NCBI RefSeq assembly: GCF_030269365.1
Contig: NZ_BSTF01000006.1
Location: forward strand, 450,235 to 514,234
From: Lentzea sp. NBRC 102530
GTDB lineage: Bacteria > Actinomycetota > Actinomycetes > Mycobacteriales > Pseudonocardiaceae
Reading direction: 5' to 3'
DNA length: 64,000 nt
In this document: positions 8,723 to 18,352 of the stretch, piece by piece
Layout of the letters: each line of letters starts with the position of its first letter
Position numbering within the stretch: the first letter of the stretch is position 1
The notes under the pieces: model-generated
Seen by the model: the letters and a program-made list of their open reading frames with translations, nothing else
Told to the model about the DNA's origin: nothing
Databases searched by the model: none
Position numbers and translations under genes: made by a program

Positions 8723-8848
8723 ACACTGCCCGGAAGCCCCAACCACTTCCACCCGAGCCGACTTCACGTTTTCCTGCCGCACGCGGGGCCCTCGCGTGCG
8801 CTCAGCGCGAACGAAAGCTCCCCGCGTGCACTCCGGCAACGTGAAACG

Positions 8849-8865
8849 CGCTCGCGAAGCGAGCG
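8849..8865. terminator. short perfect hairpin after the VOC gene
   Basis: CGCTCGC-GAA-GCGAGCG, a perfect 7-bp stem with a 3-nt loop, 126 nt downstream of the VOC stop. There is no U-tract, which is usual in high-GC actinomycetes. It may end transcription from the VOC gene or mark the edge of the decayed region. Confidence 0.4.
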
Positions 8866-8931
8866 TGACCACGGGCAGGACTGCTGGCCGTGTGCATGGG
8901 TGTGCTGACAGTTTCGTTTGGTGAGAGGCGC

Positions 8932-9023
8932 GGGCGGGCGATCCGCGGACGGTGCCGCCTCGACGGCCTCGTTCCGGGCGTGTTCGGGCGTTGCGGCGGC
9001 GCCGTCCGCGGATCCCTCGCCCG
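8932..9023. repeat. long imperfect inverted repeat in decayed region
   Basis: Arms of roughly 28-30 nt at about 8932-8959 and 8994-9023 share GATCCGCGGACGG and GGCGGGCGA in inverted orientation, with a loop of about 34 nt. It could form a strong cruciform or hairpin. It lies among gene fragments and encodes no recognisable protein. It might be a terminator, a small dispersed repeat, or a remnant mobile-element end; the sequence alone does not decide. Confidence 0.45.
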
Positions 9024-9084
9024 CCACCGTCTCCCGACGGAATCGTCAGGCACCGCCTCACCGGCGAGCGACCTGCGGACATGC

Positions 9085-9199
9085 TCTGCCAGGCCGCGAT
9101 CACCGCCTCGCACGTCGGGCGCGGCCGCCAGCCGAGCACGTGGCGAGCTCTGTCGCTCGACACGACCTTGACGAACCCGAGGCGGAGGCCACCGGCTCG
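9085..9199 (-). pseudogene. C-terminal remnant of an NAD-dependent epimerase/dehydratase
   Basis: The minus-strand frame reads GFVKVVSSDRARHVLGWRPR and then PTCEAVIAAW. This is the conserved tail of extended SDR epimerases, where SDRARxxLGWRPR sits near the C-terminus followed by a last helix. No upstream Rossmann domain follows in this frame or its neighbours, and the frame continues into low-quality sequence after the tail. It is therefore read as a decayed 3' fragment. Similarity was recognised by eye only. Confidence 0.5.
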
Positions 9200-9229
9200 C
9201 TGCGGCCGGCGCACGGCGCGTGACGGCGC

Positions 9230-9538
9230 TCAGGTCACGGTCGTGACCACCGCGGCGGCCGTGACCGCGGCGGTCGCCGCGGCGATCCCCGCCGCCGTCC
9301 TGGTCACCGCGGCGCTCACGGCCTCCGCGCCCCAGTTGCCCTTCTCCAGCTCCTTCGCGCGCCTGCTGACCTCGCCGGACCACGCGAGCGGCGGCCGCAG
9401 GACCGGGAGAGCGCCGCTCGCGGACAGCAGTGCGGTCAGCGCGGCCGTGCGCGGGTCCGGCGCCTCACCGTCGACGAGCACCGCACGAATGCGCTGGCGG
9501 ACCTCCTGCTCGTGGGTGGCGTCGAGGGCGGGCGGCGC
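9230..9538 (-). pseudogene. C-terminal fragment of a GPP34 (GOLPH3-like) phosphoprotein
   Basis: The frame reads EVRQRIRAVLVDGEAPDPRT, then AALTALLSASGALP, then RRAKELEKGNWGAEAVSAAV and an Ala-rich tail. This is the C-terminal third of actinobacterial GPP34-domain proteins, which are about 200-230 residues and bind phosphoinositide-like lipids in eukaryotic relatives. An in-frame TGA sits at 9541-9539, exactly where homology stops, and the N-terminal two thirds are absent. The abutting plus-strand TetR fragment is likewise missing its N-terminus, which points to one deletion that removed the 5' halves of two divergent genes. Confidence 0.65.
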
Positions 9539-9540
9539 TC

Positions 9541-9798
9541 AGCGAGTACGACGGACGCCCCGGCGCGGTCCGCGACGCCGTGGTCGAGGCGTGGTCGGGC
9601 GGGCAGGGGCAACTCCGCGCCGAGCACGACGCCGCCGTGGACAACGACGAGCTCCCCCAGCCGTTCGACGTCGGCCAGGCGCTCTTCGAGATCCTGGCCG
9701 CGGGCTTCGCGCTCAATTCGGCCGTGCAACTGGGGCACGACCCGGCGGCCGCGGTCCACGCCCGCCGCGCGATGGAACGGGCCCTGACCCAGACCTGA
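9541..9798 (+). pseudogene. C-terminal fragment of a TetR-family regulator
   Basis: The frame from about 9541 gives YDGRPGAVRDAVVEAW, later DVGQALFEILAAGFALNSAV, and ends ARRAMERALTQT. This matches the ligand-domain end of TetR regulators (ALFEILAAGFALN near the last helices). The helix-turn-helix is absent. Upstream of 9541 the same frame reads the antisense of the GPP34 fragment, so no proper start exists. The two fragments meet back-to-back at 9538-9541. It probably is not functional. Confidence 0.6.
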
Positions 9799-9862
9799 AG
9801 CCTGCGACACAGCGCCGCCCACCCGTTGTGCGGCACGGTGACACCGATGCTTGGCTTGATCC

Positions 9863-10291
9863 ATGCGCAGCGTCTCCGTCTCCGCCGTCGTGCCCGCGCC
9901 CGCCGCCGGCATCTTCGACCTGCTGGCCGCCCCGGCGAAGCACCCGCTCATCGACGGCTCCGGCACCGTCCTCGCGCCGCGCGAGGGCGCGCCAGAACGG
10001 CTCGCGGTCGGCAGCACGTTCGGCATGGACATGAAGATCGGGGTCGGCTACCGCATCGAGAACACCGTGGTGGAGTTCGAGGAGGACAGGCTGATCGCGT
10101 GGCGGCACTTCAACGGCCACCGCTGGCGCTGGCGGCTCACCCCGCTGGCCGACGGCGGCACGGAGGTGACCGAGACGTTCGACTGGTCGACGGCGCGCGT
10201 ACCGCTGCTGCTGGACCTGTCGCCGATCCCCCGCCGCAACAAGGCTTCGATGCGCCGGTCGCTCGAGAGGCTGGCGGCGCTGTTCGCCTGA
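9863..10291 (+). CDS. SRPBCC-family (START-like) protein
   Basis: 142 residues with the pattern of polyketide-cyclase/dehydrase-type SRPBCC folds: an N-terminal beta strand, VPAPAAGIFDLLAAPAKHP, a central VGYRIENTVVEFEEDRLIAWRH, and a C-terminal long helix (RRNKASMRRSLERLAALF). Such proteins bind hydrophobic ligands in a helix-grip cavity. No catalytic residues can be assigned. The start is ATG 9863, 65 nt after the TetR remnant, and a hairpin terminator follows the stop. It appears to be a single-gene unit. Confidence 0.8.
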   Translation: MRSVSVSAVVPAPAAGIFDLLAAPAKHPLIDGSGTVLAPREGAPERLAVGSTFGMDMKIGVGYRIENTVVEFEEDRLIAWRHFNGHRWRWRLTPLADGGTEVTETFDWSTARVPLLLDLSPIPRRNKASMRRSLERLAALFA

Positions 10292-10305
10292 TGCCGGACT
10301 TGGGC

Positions 10306-10324
10306 GCGTCGTGACGCACGACGC
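10306..10324. terminator. hairpin terminator after SRPBCC gene
   Basis: GCGTCGTG-ACG-CACGACGC, a perfect 8-bp stem with a 3-nt loop, 14 nt after the stop codon. There is no U-run. Its position between the SRPBCC gene and the cellulose-related genes fits an intrinsic terminator. Confidence 0.55.
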
Positions 10325-10392
10325 CGAGGGCGACGAGTTCCTCGCCGCCTGACCGCCAGGGTCGTCCGGCGGGGTCTGCGCGGGCAGTTTCC

Positions 10393-10406
10393 TGGGAGCG
10401 TTCCCA
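10393..10406. promoter_or_regulatory. CebR-type operator (upstream copy)
   Basis: TGGGAGCGTTCCCA, one mismatch from the Streptomyces CebR box TGGGAGCGCTCCCA. It lies 188 nt upstream of the binding-protein gene. With the copy at 10549-10562 it could allow looping by a LacI-family repressor. The nearby stretch 10292-10593 holds these boxes, the terminator and the promoter; no gene was seen in it. Confidence 0.6.
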
Positions 10407-10510
10407 CTTCCGACACCTCACTCCCAGGACAGCGCCACACCTGGGCGAACACCGTTCTCTTTGCCGCCTAACAACTAGAGCACCGCGTCTCACGGTCCCC
10501 GCGATGACAC

Positions 10511-10562
10511 TTGACACTCCTCCACGCGGTATTCACACTCCCGTAACCTGGGAACGCTCCCA
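10511..10562 (+). promoter_or_regulatory. promoter region with CebR-type operator for the binding-protein gene
   Basis: A consensus-like TTGACA lies at 10511-10516 and TGGGAACGCTCCCA at 10549-10562, 31 nt before the GTG start. The 14-bp palindrome differs by one base from the CebR consensus. The -10 box is unclear. The position of the box, downstream of the -35, fits repression that is relieved by cellobiose or cellotriose, as established for CebR in Streptomyces. Confidence 0.65.
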
Positions 10563-10593
10563 GGATCCGCCGCCGTCGCCCGAGGAGTCATCC

Positions 10594-11880
10594 GTGTTTT
10601 CCCGCCGCTGGGTCACCGCGGCGGTCTGGGTCGTCCTGTCCGCCACCGTCGCTTCCTGCGGCGCGGACAGATCCGCGAACCGGACCGCCGATGGCAGGAC
10701 CGAACTGACCATCGCCACGTTCAACGAGTTCGGCTACGAGGAGCTGTTCGCCGAGTACGAGGCGGCCCACCCGGACGTCAAGATCGTCCAGCGCAAGACG
10801 GGTCAGGGCGCTCCGCACCACCAGAACCTGTTCACGAAGCTCGGCGCGGGGGCCGGGCTCGCCGACGTCGAGGCGGTCGAGGAGGGCTACCTCAGCCAGG
10901 TCATGGCGAAGGCGGACCAGTTCCACGACCTGCTGAAAACCGGCCCGCGGGACGTCACGCCGGACCGCTGGCTCAAGTGGAAGGCCGACGCCGCGACGAC
11001 GAGAGACGGCAGGCTGATCGGCTACGGCACGGACATCGGCCCGCTCGCCATGTGCTACCGCAAGGACCTCTTCGCCGAGGCCGGCCTGCCGTCCGATCCC
11101 GACGAGGTCAAGCGGCTGTTCTCCAGCTGGGACACCTACTTCGCCGCGGGTGACCGGTTCGTGGCCGCGGTGTCCGGTGTCGCCTGGTTCGACAGCGCCG
11201 CGCAGATCTTCAACGCCATGCACAACCAGCACGACGTCGGCTACTTCGACACCTCCGACACGCTCGTCGTCGAGTCCAACCAGGACATCCGCGACGACTG
11301 GGCCGCCGTCACGAACGCCGTGGCGAGGGGGCAGTCGGCGAAGCTGCCCGCGTTCAGCGCCGAGTGGAACACCGGCTTCAAGCTGGGCAGGTTCGCCACG
11401 AAGACGTGCCCGTCGTGGATGCTCGGCGTCATCGAGGCCCAGGCAGGACCGGAGAACGCCGGGAAGTGGGCCGTCACCGACGCGTTCCCCGACGGCGGCG
11501 GCAACTGGGGCGGCTCCTACCTGACCGTGCCGAAGCAGAGCGAGAACCCGGACAAGGCGGCGGAGCTCGCGGCGTGGCTCACGGCCCCGGAGCAGCAGAT
11601 CAAGGCGTTCCAGGCCAGGGGAACCTTCCCCAGCCAGGTCGACGCCCTGGAGAACAGGACGCTGCTGGAGCAGGTCAACACCTACTTCGACAACGTGAAG
11701 GCGGGCGCGCTGTTCGCCGCGCAGGTGCAGAAGGTCAAGGCCGCGCAGTACAAGGGGCCCGCCGACGGGCAGATCCAGGAGAACGTGTTCGGCCCGGCCC
11801 TGCAGTCGGTCGAGCAGGGCAAGAACCCGGCCGAGGCCTGGAACACCGCGGTGAAGGAGGCGAAGAAAGCGGCCGAATGA
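10594..11880 (+). CDS. ABC-transporter solute-binding lipoprotein, CebE-like (cello-oligosaccharide type)
   Basis: 428 residues from GTG 10594, behind CGAGGAGTC. The signal peptide ends in a lipobox (LSATVASC, Cys22), so the mature protein is anchored outside the membrane. The rest is a family-1 extracellular solute-binding fold: ELTIATFNEFGYEELFAEYE, GADVEAV-like LADVEAVEEGYL, and WAVTDAFPDGGGNWGGSYL. CebE-like sugar-binding proteins of actinomycetes share this layout. Two CebR-type boxes upstream and the cellulase gene 129 nt downstream support cello-oligosaccharide capture. No permease or ATPase genes lie next to it, so it must use a transporter encoded elsewhere. The ligand is inferred from context. 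Confidence 0.85.
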   Translation: MFSRRWVTAAVWVVLSATVASCGADRSANRTADGRTELTIATFNEFGYEELFAEYEAAHPDVKIVQRKTGQGAPHHQNLFTKLGAGAGLADVEAVEEGYLSQVMAKADQFHDLLKTGPRDVTPDRWLKWKADAATTRDGRLIGYGTDIGPLAMCYRKDLFAEAGLPSDPDEVKRLFSSWDTYFAAGDRFVAAVSGVAWFDSAAQIFNAMHNQHDVGYFDTSDTLVVESNQDIRDDWAAVTNAVARGQSAKLPAFSAEWNTGFKLGRFATKTCPSWMLGVIEAQAGPENAGKWAVTDAFPDGGGNWGGSYLTVPKQSENPDKAAELAAWLTAPEQQIKAFQARGTFPSQVDALENRTLLEQVNTYFDNVKAGALFAAQVQKVKAAQYKGPADGQIQENVFGPALQSVEQGKNPAEAWNTAVKEAKKAAE

Positions 11881-13596
<1,716 letters not shown>

Positions 13597-13624
13597 CGCC
13601 CACCAGGGGTGTTGACTGGGGATC

Positions 13625-14647
13625 ATGCTGCCCTGGGACGCACCCCTGGCCGGTCGGCTCGACCGGCACACGATCTCCTCCGAGCTGCTGCGCGGCAACC
13701 CGCTCGGCGACCCGCACGAGCGCCCGTTGTGGGTGTACGTGCCGCCGGGCTACGACGAGAGCGCGGAACGGTATCCGGCCGTGTACATGATCCAGGGTTA
13801 CACGGGCCATCTGTCCATGTGGGAGAACCGCATGCCGTTCCGCCAGCCGTTCGTGGAGACGGCTGACGCGGTGTTCGCCGAGGGAGCTCCGGGCTGCGTA
13901 GTCGTGTACGTCGACGCGTGGACGTCGTACGGCGGTTCGCAGTTCGTCGACTCCCCCGGCACCGGCCGCTACCACTCCTACCTGTGCGACGAGGTCGTGC
14001 CGTGGGTGGACGCGCACTACCGCACGATCGCCGACCGCGAGTCGCGGGCGATCGCGGGCAAGTCGTCGGGCGGGTTCGGCGCGATGATCACGCCGATGCT
14101 GCGGCCCGACCTGTTCGGCGCGCTCGCCACGCACGCCGGTGACTCGCTCTACGAGCTCTGCTACCTCGCGGACTTCGGCAAGGCGGCGCGGTCGCTGCGC
14201 GGCTACGACCACGACATCCAGCGGTGGTGGGCGGACTTCCGCTCGCGCCCCGCCTTCACCCAGCCCGCGGACATGGACCTGCTCGGCGTCCTCGGGGTGG
14301 CCGCGTGCTTCTCCGCCGACGACGACGGAACGCCGCGGCTGCCGTTCGACCCGGTGACCGGCGCGCCGGTTCCCGAGGTGTGGCAACGCTGGCTCGACTG
14401 GGACCCGGTGCGGATGGTGTCGGGGCACCAGGACGCGATCCGGTCGTTGCGGGCGGTGTGGATCGACGCCGGGACGCGCGACGAGTACTACCTCGACCTG
14501 GGCGCCGAGGCGTTCCGGCGGGAGATCGCCGCGGCGGGCCTGCCGGACGAGCGCGTCCACTTCGAACTGTTCGACGCGGGCCACGGCGGGATCGACTACC
14601 GCTATCCGCTTTCCCTGGCGTGGCTGGCGGACAGGCTCGCCCGATGA
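13625..14647 (+). CDS. putative esterase (esterase-D-like alpha/beta hydrolase)
   Basis: 340 residues with an alpha/beta-hydrolase core: RPLWVYVPPGYDESAERYPA, YMIQGYTG, nucleophile elbow GKSSG (Ser147), and a C-terminal His in FDAGHGGIDYRY. It matches the PF00756 group that includes S-formylglutathione hydrolase, enterochelin esterase and mycolyl-transferase relatives. No signal peptide is seen, so it is probably cytoplasmic. It starts at ATG 13625, 28 nt after the cellulase stop, and overlaps the next gene by ATGA. Co-transcription with the cellulase is possible but not shown; the substrate is unknown. Confidence 0.82.
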   Translation: MLPWDAPLAGRLDRHTISSELLRGNPLGDPHERPLWVYVPPGYDESAERYPAVYMIQGYTGHLSMWENRMPFRQPFVETADAVFAEGAPGCVVVYVDAWTSYGGSQFVDSPGTGRYHSYLCDEVVPWVDAHYRTIADRESRAIAGKSSGGFGAMITPMLRPDLFGALATHAGDSLYELCYLADFGKAARSLRGYDHDIQRWWADFRSRPAFTQPADMDLLGVLGVAACFSADDDGTPRLPFDPVTGAPVPEVWQRWLDWDPVRMVSGHQDAIRSLRAVWIDAGTRDEYYLDLGAEAFRREIAAAGLPDERVHFELFDAGHGGIDYRYPLSLAWLADRLAR

Positions 14648-15120
14648 TCCGAGACGTGACGTTGCGCCCGGTCGAGGAAGCCGACTTCGACGCCCTGTTC
14701 GAGTTCATGCGCGATCCCGAGTCGGTGGCGATGGCCGCGTTCACCGCCGAGGACCCCGACGACCGCGCGGCGTTCGACGCCCGCACCCGCCGCAACCTCG
14801 CGAACCCCGGGACCACGAACCGCGTCATCGTGGGCGACGGCCGGGTGGTGGGCTCGATCGCGAGCTTCGTGATCGAGGGCGACACCGAGGTCACCTACTG
14901 GATCGACCGCTCGGTGTGGGGCCAGGGCGTCGCCGGACGGGCACTCGCGTTGCTGCTGCGGGAGGTCACGGTCCGGCCGATCCACGGCCGGTGCGCGAGC
15001 GACAACGAGGCCTCGAAGCGCGTGCTGCTGAAGGCCGGCTTCGAGGTCGTCGGCACGGACACCGGGTTCGCCCCGGCCCGCGGCGCCGAGATCGAGGAGA
15101 CGATCCTCAGGCTGAGCTGA
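14644..15120 (+). CDS. GNAT-family N-acetyltransferase
   Basis: 158 residues. A GNAT core is visible: LRPVEEADFDALFEFM, then YWIDRSVWGQGVAGRALALL, which provides the Q/RxxGxG/A-type acetyl-CoA pyrophosphate loop, and a C-terminal SDNEASKRVLLKAGFEV typical of RimJ/RimL-like members. ATG 14644 overlaps the upstream esterase stop (ATGA), so the two are translationally coupled. Its 3' end overlaps the convergent XRE gene by 14 nt. The acceptor (protein N-terminus or small amine) is unknown. Confidence 0.85.
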   Translation: MIRDVTLRPVEEADFDALFEFMRDPESVAMAAFTAEDPDDRAAFDARTRRNLANPGTTNRVIVGDGRVVGSIASFVIEGDTEVTYWIDRSVWGQGVAGRALALLLREVTVRPIHGRCASDNEASKRVLLKAGFEVVGTDTGFAPARGAEIEETILRLS

Positions 15121-15949
15121 ACTTCTCCGTCCCCAGCACGCCGAGCAGCTGGATCTTCTCGAACGACTCGGTGCGCGGCGGGGCCGTGAGCACCAGCAAC
15201 GCCTGCGACTGGTCCTCGGTGAACAACGCCTGGCAGTCCACCTCGATCTCGCCGAGCTGGGGGTGGAGGAGCACCTTGTGGTCCTCGTACCGCTTGGCGA
15301 CCTCGTGCCGGTCCCACAGCTCGGCGAACTCCGCGCTTTCCTTGCACAGCACGCGAACCAGCTCACCGGCGCGGGACTTCGGGCCCATCGAGGCGTAGGC
15401 GGCGCGCAGGTTCGCGACCTGGGTGCGGCCCTGCCGGTCGCGGTCGTGCTCGGGGTAGATCAGGCGTTCGTCGGGGTCGGTGAACCAGCGGTAGACACCG
15501 CTGCGGGCGTGGCCGGTGAAGCGCGACGAGTCGCCGTACAGGGCTTCGGCGAAGCGGTTCTGCACCAGGACCTCGCCGAGGTTGGACAGGATCAGGGCAG
15601 GCGTGTCGTCGAGGCGGTCCAGCACCCGCTGCAACGCGGGCGCGACGTGCGTGGCGGTGGCGCGGGGCGACGGGGCGTTGCGGCCACTGACGCGGAACAG
15701 GTAGTCGCGTTCGTCGTCGCTCAGCCGCAACGCGCGGGCGAGCGCGGTGAGCATCTGCTCGCTGGGCTGAGGGCCGCGTTGCTGTTCCAGGCGCGTGTAG
15801 TAGTCGGTGGACATCGCCGCGAGGGCGGCCACCTCCTCGCGGCGCAGGCCCGGTGCCCGCCGGCGCGCGCCCACCGGCAGGCCGACGTCCTCCGGCCTCA
15901 GCTCCTCGCGGCGGCGGCGCAGGAAGGCGGCGAGTTCCTCACGGTCCAT
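15107..15949 (-). CDS. XRE-family regulator with MmyB-like ligand-binding domain
   Basis: 280 residues. The N-terminal helix-turn-helix (about 5-75) contains RRRAPGLRREEVAALAAMST and YYTRLEQQRGPQPS, the signature of the actinomycete MmyB-type regulators. The C-terminal domain (about 95-270; ALILSNLGEVLVQNRFAEAL, RAGELVRVLCKESAEFAELW, HKVLLHPQLGEIEVDC) is the MmyB/PAS-like ligand domain. ATG 15949 follows GGAAGG. It is divergent from the SDR gene at 16051, which is the usual target arrangement. The ligand is not known; fatty-acid-like ligands have been suggested for the family. Confidence 0.9.
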   Translation of the reverse strand: MDREELAAFLRRRREELRPEDVGLPVGARRRAPGLRREEVAALAAMSTDYYTRLEQQRGPQPSEQMLTALARALRLSDDERDYLFRVSGRNAPSPRATATHVAPALQRVLDRLDDTPALILSNLGEVLVQNRFAEALYGDSSRFTGHARSGVYRWFTDPDERLIYPEHDRDRQGRTQVANLRAAYASMGPKSRAGELVRVLCKESAEFAELWDRHEVAKRYEDHKVLLHPQLGEIEVDCQALFTEDQSQALLVLTAPPRTESFEKIQLLGVLGTEKFSSA

Positions 15950-16050
15950 GCCTTCCAGTATCCGGGGTGCGGCCGGCTGAACCAGGGATCGCCGATCCCC
16001 CGACAAGGGCTCTCTGCCGCGGGTTCCGGAATCACCAGAAGCTCAGTGCC

Positions 16051-16815
16051 ATGGACATCACCGGAAACACCGTCTTCATCCCCGGCGCCACCAGCGGCAT
16101 CGGCCTGGCGCTCGCCCTCGCCCTGCGGGAGCGCGGCAACACCGTGATCGTGGGCGGCCGGCGCACCGAACTGCTCGAGCGGATCGCGGCCGAGCACCCC
16201 GGTGTCGAGACCGTCCGCATCGACACGGCCGACGCCACGAGCATCGCGGAGGCCTCGAAGGACGTCCTCGCACGCTACCCGCAGACCAACGTGCTGATCA
16301 CCATGGCCGGCGTCATGCGGGCCGAGGACTGGCACCGCCCCGAGTCGTTCCTGGCGTCCGCCGAGGACACCGTCACGACCAACGTCCTCGGCCCGATCCG
16401 CCTGATCGCCGCGTTCGTCGAGCACTTCCAGACGCTGCCGGACGCCACGATCATGACCGTCTCGTCCGGACTCGCCTTCACCCCTCTCAAGATCACGCCG
16501 AGCTACAACTCGTCCAAGGCCGCGATCCACATGCTCAGCGAGACCCTGCGGCTCCAGCTCGCGGACACGTCCGTCCAGGTCCTGGAGCTGGAACCGCCGT
16601 CGGTGCAGACCGATCTCATGCCAGGCCAGGCGGAGAACGAGCACGCCATGCCGCTGGCCGAGTACGTCGCCGAGGTCATGAGCATCATCGAGACCCAGCC
16701 GGACGCGCGCGAGATCCAGGTCGAGCGGGTGAAGTTCCTGCGTTACGGCGAGGCACGCGGCGACTACGACCAGGTCGTCGCGATGCTCAACGCCGAAGAC
16801 CCGCACGGCAAGTGA
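16051..16815 (+). CDS. SDR-family oxidoreductase, DltE-like
   Basis: 254 residues with GATSGIG (nucleotide-binding turn), TMAGVM in place of NNAG, catalytic Ser in TVSSGL and Tyr-Lys as SYNSSK. The C-terminal half resembles DltE-type short-chain dehydrogenases (LELEPPSVQTDLM). ATG 16051 is the first start after the divergent XRE promoter. It ends at 16815, directly abutting the convergent hydrolase stop at 16816. It is likely controlled by the divergent MmyB-type regulator. The substrate is not deducible. Confidence 0.88.
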   Translation: MDITGNTVFIPGATSGIGLALALALRERGNTVIVGGRRTELLERIAAEHPGVETVRIDTADATSIAEASKDVLARYPQTNVLITMAGVMRAEDWHRPESFLASAEDTVTTNVLGPIRLIAAFVEHFQTLPDATIMTVSSGLAFTPLKITPSYNSSKAAIHMLSETLRLQLADTSVQVLELEPPSVQTDLMPGQAENEHAMPLAEYVAEVMSIIETQPDAREIQVERVKFLRYGEARGDYDQVVAMLNAEDPHGK

Positions 16816-18276
16816 TCACTGCGCGCCGGGGCAGGCGCCGGTCGAGGTCTGCCCCGTGCGGAGGAACCGCACCGCCTTGTCAGCGCAGTCGATGCCCCAC
16901 AACGAACCGTGCGTGGCGTCGTCCACGGTCAGCAGCTCTCCGCCGATGCGCTGCCGCATCTGCACAGCCCAGAAGTGCGGGGTGACTGTCTCGTGGCGGT
17001 GCCCGACGAGCTGCACCGGGCTGGTCGCGCGCTTCAGGTTCCACGGCGTGGCGGGCAACGGCCAGCCGGCGCACCAGTTGCCGTAGCCCGCGCCGTGGCG
17101 GAAGAACGGGTAGGTCTGAGCGCGGTGCTGCTCCTGGCGCCACGCCTGGTCGACGGTCGGCGCCTGGCCCTGGTCGTTGCACAGGACGGCGCGTTGCATC
17201 AGCAGCCCGCCGTACCAGACCGGGGTGAGGCCGAAGCCCTCCAACTCCGGTTCCTCGCCGGTCAGCGGCGGCACCCCGCCGTCGCGCAGGGCGACGAGCG
17301 ACTCGGCGACCTGCGGCCACGCCGTGCGCTTGTAGGTGAGCATCGAGCGGACGCTCCCGCCGGTGTAGGTGCGCGGCTTGCCGCCTGGTGGGGTGATCGT
17401 GACGGGACTCGCGTCGAGCTTCGCCACCAGGCCGGCGATCGACTTCGTGACCTCTTCGCGCGACCTGCCGAGGCGGACGGTCCCGTCCCGGTCGGCGAGC
17501 CAGCCCGCGAGCACCTCGTAGTTGGCCTGCTTGGCCCCGGCCGCGCCGAGGTTCAGGGTCTCCAGCGTGAAGTCGGCGGGCATGACGGAGTCCAGCAGCA
17601 TGCGGTCGACGCGGTGGTCGTGGTGGCTGCGGTAGACGGCGCCGAGCGCGGTGCCCCAGGAGATGCCGAAGAAGCTGATCTTCCGTTCGCCCAGGGCGGC
17701 CCGGATCAGGTCCATGTCGTCGGCGACGGCCCTGGTGGAGAGGTTGGCCAGCAGTTCGCGGTCGTAGCCGACACAGCGGGCGTTGGTGTTGGCGTTGCGG
17801 GCGTGGTCCTGCCGGAACCGTTCTTCGGGGCTCGCCTTCGGGTCCGGCTCCGGGCCGTCCTGCGGGGTGGCCTCGCACTCGACGCCACCGCTCGACCCGA
17901 CCGCGCGCGGGTCGAAGCCGATGAGGTCGTGGTCGGTGTTCAGGTCGGCGAACTTCGTCCTGAGCACCGCGGCCGGCATGTCGATGCCCCGGTTGCCGGG
18001 ACCGCCGGGGTTCATCAGCAGCACGCCACGCCGTTTGTGCCGGTCGGTGGCCTTGATGCGGCTGATGGCGAGGTCGATCTGACGGCCGTGCGGGCGGGCG
18101 TGGTCGACCGGCACGCGCACCGTGGCGCACTCGGAGCGGGTGTCCTCCGGATCCCAGTGCTGCTGGACCTCGCGGCACGGCTTCCAGTCCAGTGTGGACG
18201 ATGCCTGGGCCGGTGGGGCGGCGAGCAGTGGAGCGGCGAGCACGACCACGGCCGCGACCTTCAGTGCGTTCGACAT
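16816..18276 (-). CDS. secreted alpha/beta hydrolase of the tripeptidyl aminopeptidase (Tap/SlpD-like) type
   Basis: 486 residues from ATG 18276. The N-terminal signal peptide (about 1-27) ends in AQAS. The hydrolase core shows LLMNPGGPGNRG (oxyanion region), a GISWGT nucleophile elbow (Ser206), and a C-terminal lid/cap (ending in DCADKAVRFLRTG) with His in VDDATHGSLWG. This is the layout of Streptomyces secreted tripeptidyl aminopeptidases and their relatives. It probably trims peptides outside the cell. A longer start at 18336 would add 20 residues before the signal peptide. It ends exactly beside the convergent SDR gene. Confidence 0.88.
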   Translation of the reverse strand: MSNALKVAAVVVLAAPLLAAPPAQASSTLDWKPCREVQQHWDPEDTRSECATVRVPVDHARPHGRQIDLAISRIKATDRHKRRGVLLMNPGGPGNRGIDMPAAVLRTKFADLNTDHDLIGFDPRAVGSSGGVECEATPQDGPEPDPKASPEERFRQDHARNANTNARCVGYDRELLANLSTRAVADDMDLIRAALGERKISFFGISWGTALGAVYRSHHDHRVDRMLLDSVMPADFTLETLNLGAAGAKQANYEVLAGWLADRDGTVRLGRSREEVTKSIAGLVAKLDASPVTITPPGGKPRTYTGGSVRSMLTYKRTAWPQVAESLVALRDGGVPPLTGEEPELEGFGLTPVWYGGLLMQRAVLCNDQGQAPTVDQAWRQEQHRAQTYPFFRHGAGYGNWCAGWPLPATPWNLKRATSPVQLVGHRHETVTPHFWAVQMRQRIGGELLTVDDATHGSLWGIDCADKAVRFLRTGQTSTGACPGAQ

Positions 18277-18352
18277 GGTTCGAACGTAGACAGCGGACGG
18301 GGGTGCCCGGATCATGCGAACGAATGAGCCGCGCACCCCTCGGGCCAGCTGA

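Noticed and set aside
8722..9862. Complete genes on either strand in this gap
   Set aside because: Only C-terminal fragments with family resemblance were found; longer frames lack starts or consistent codon use.
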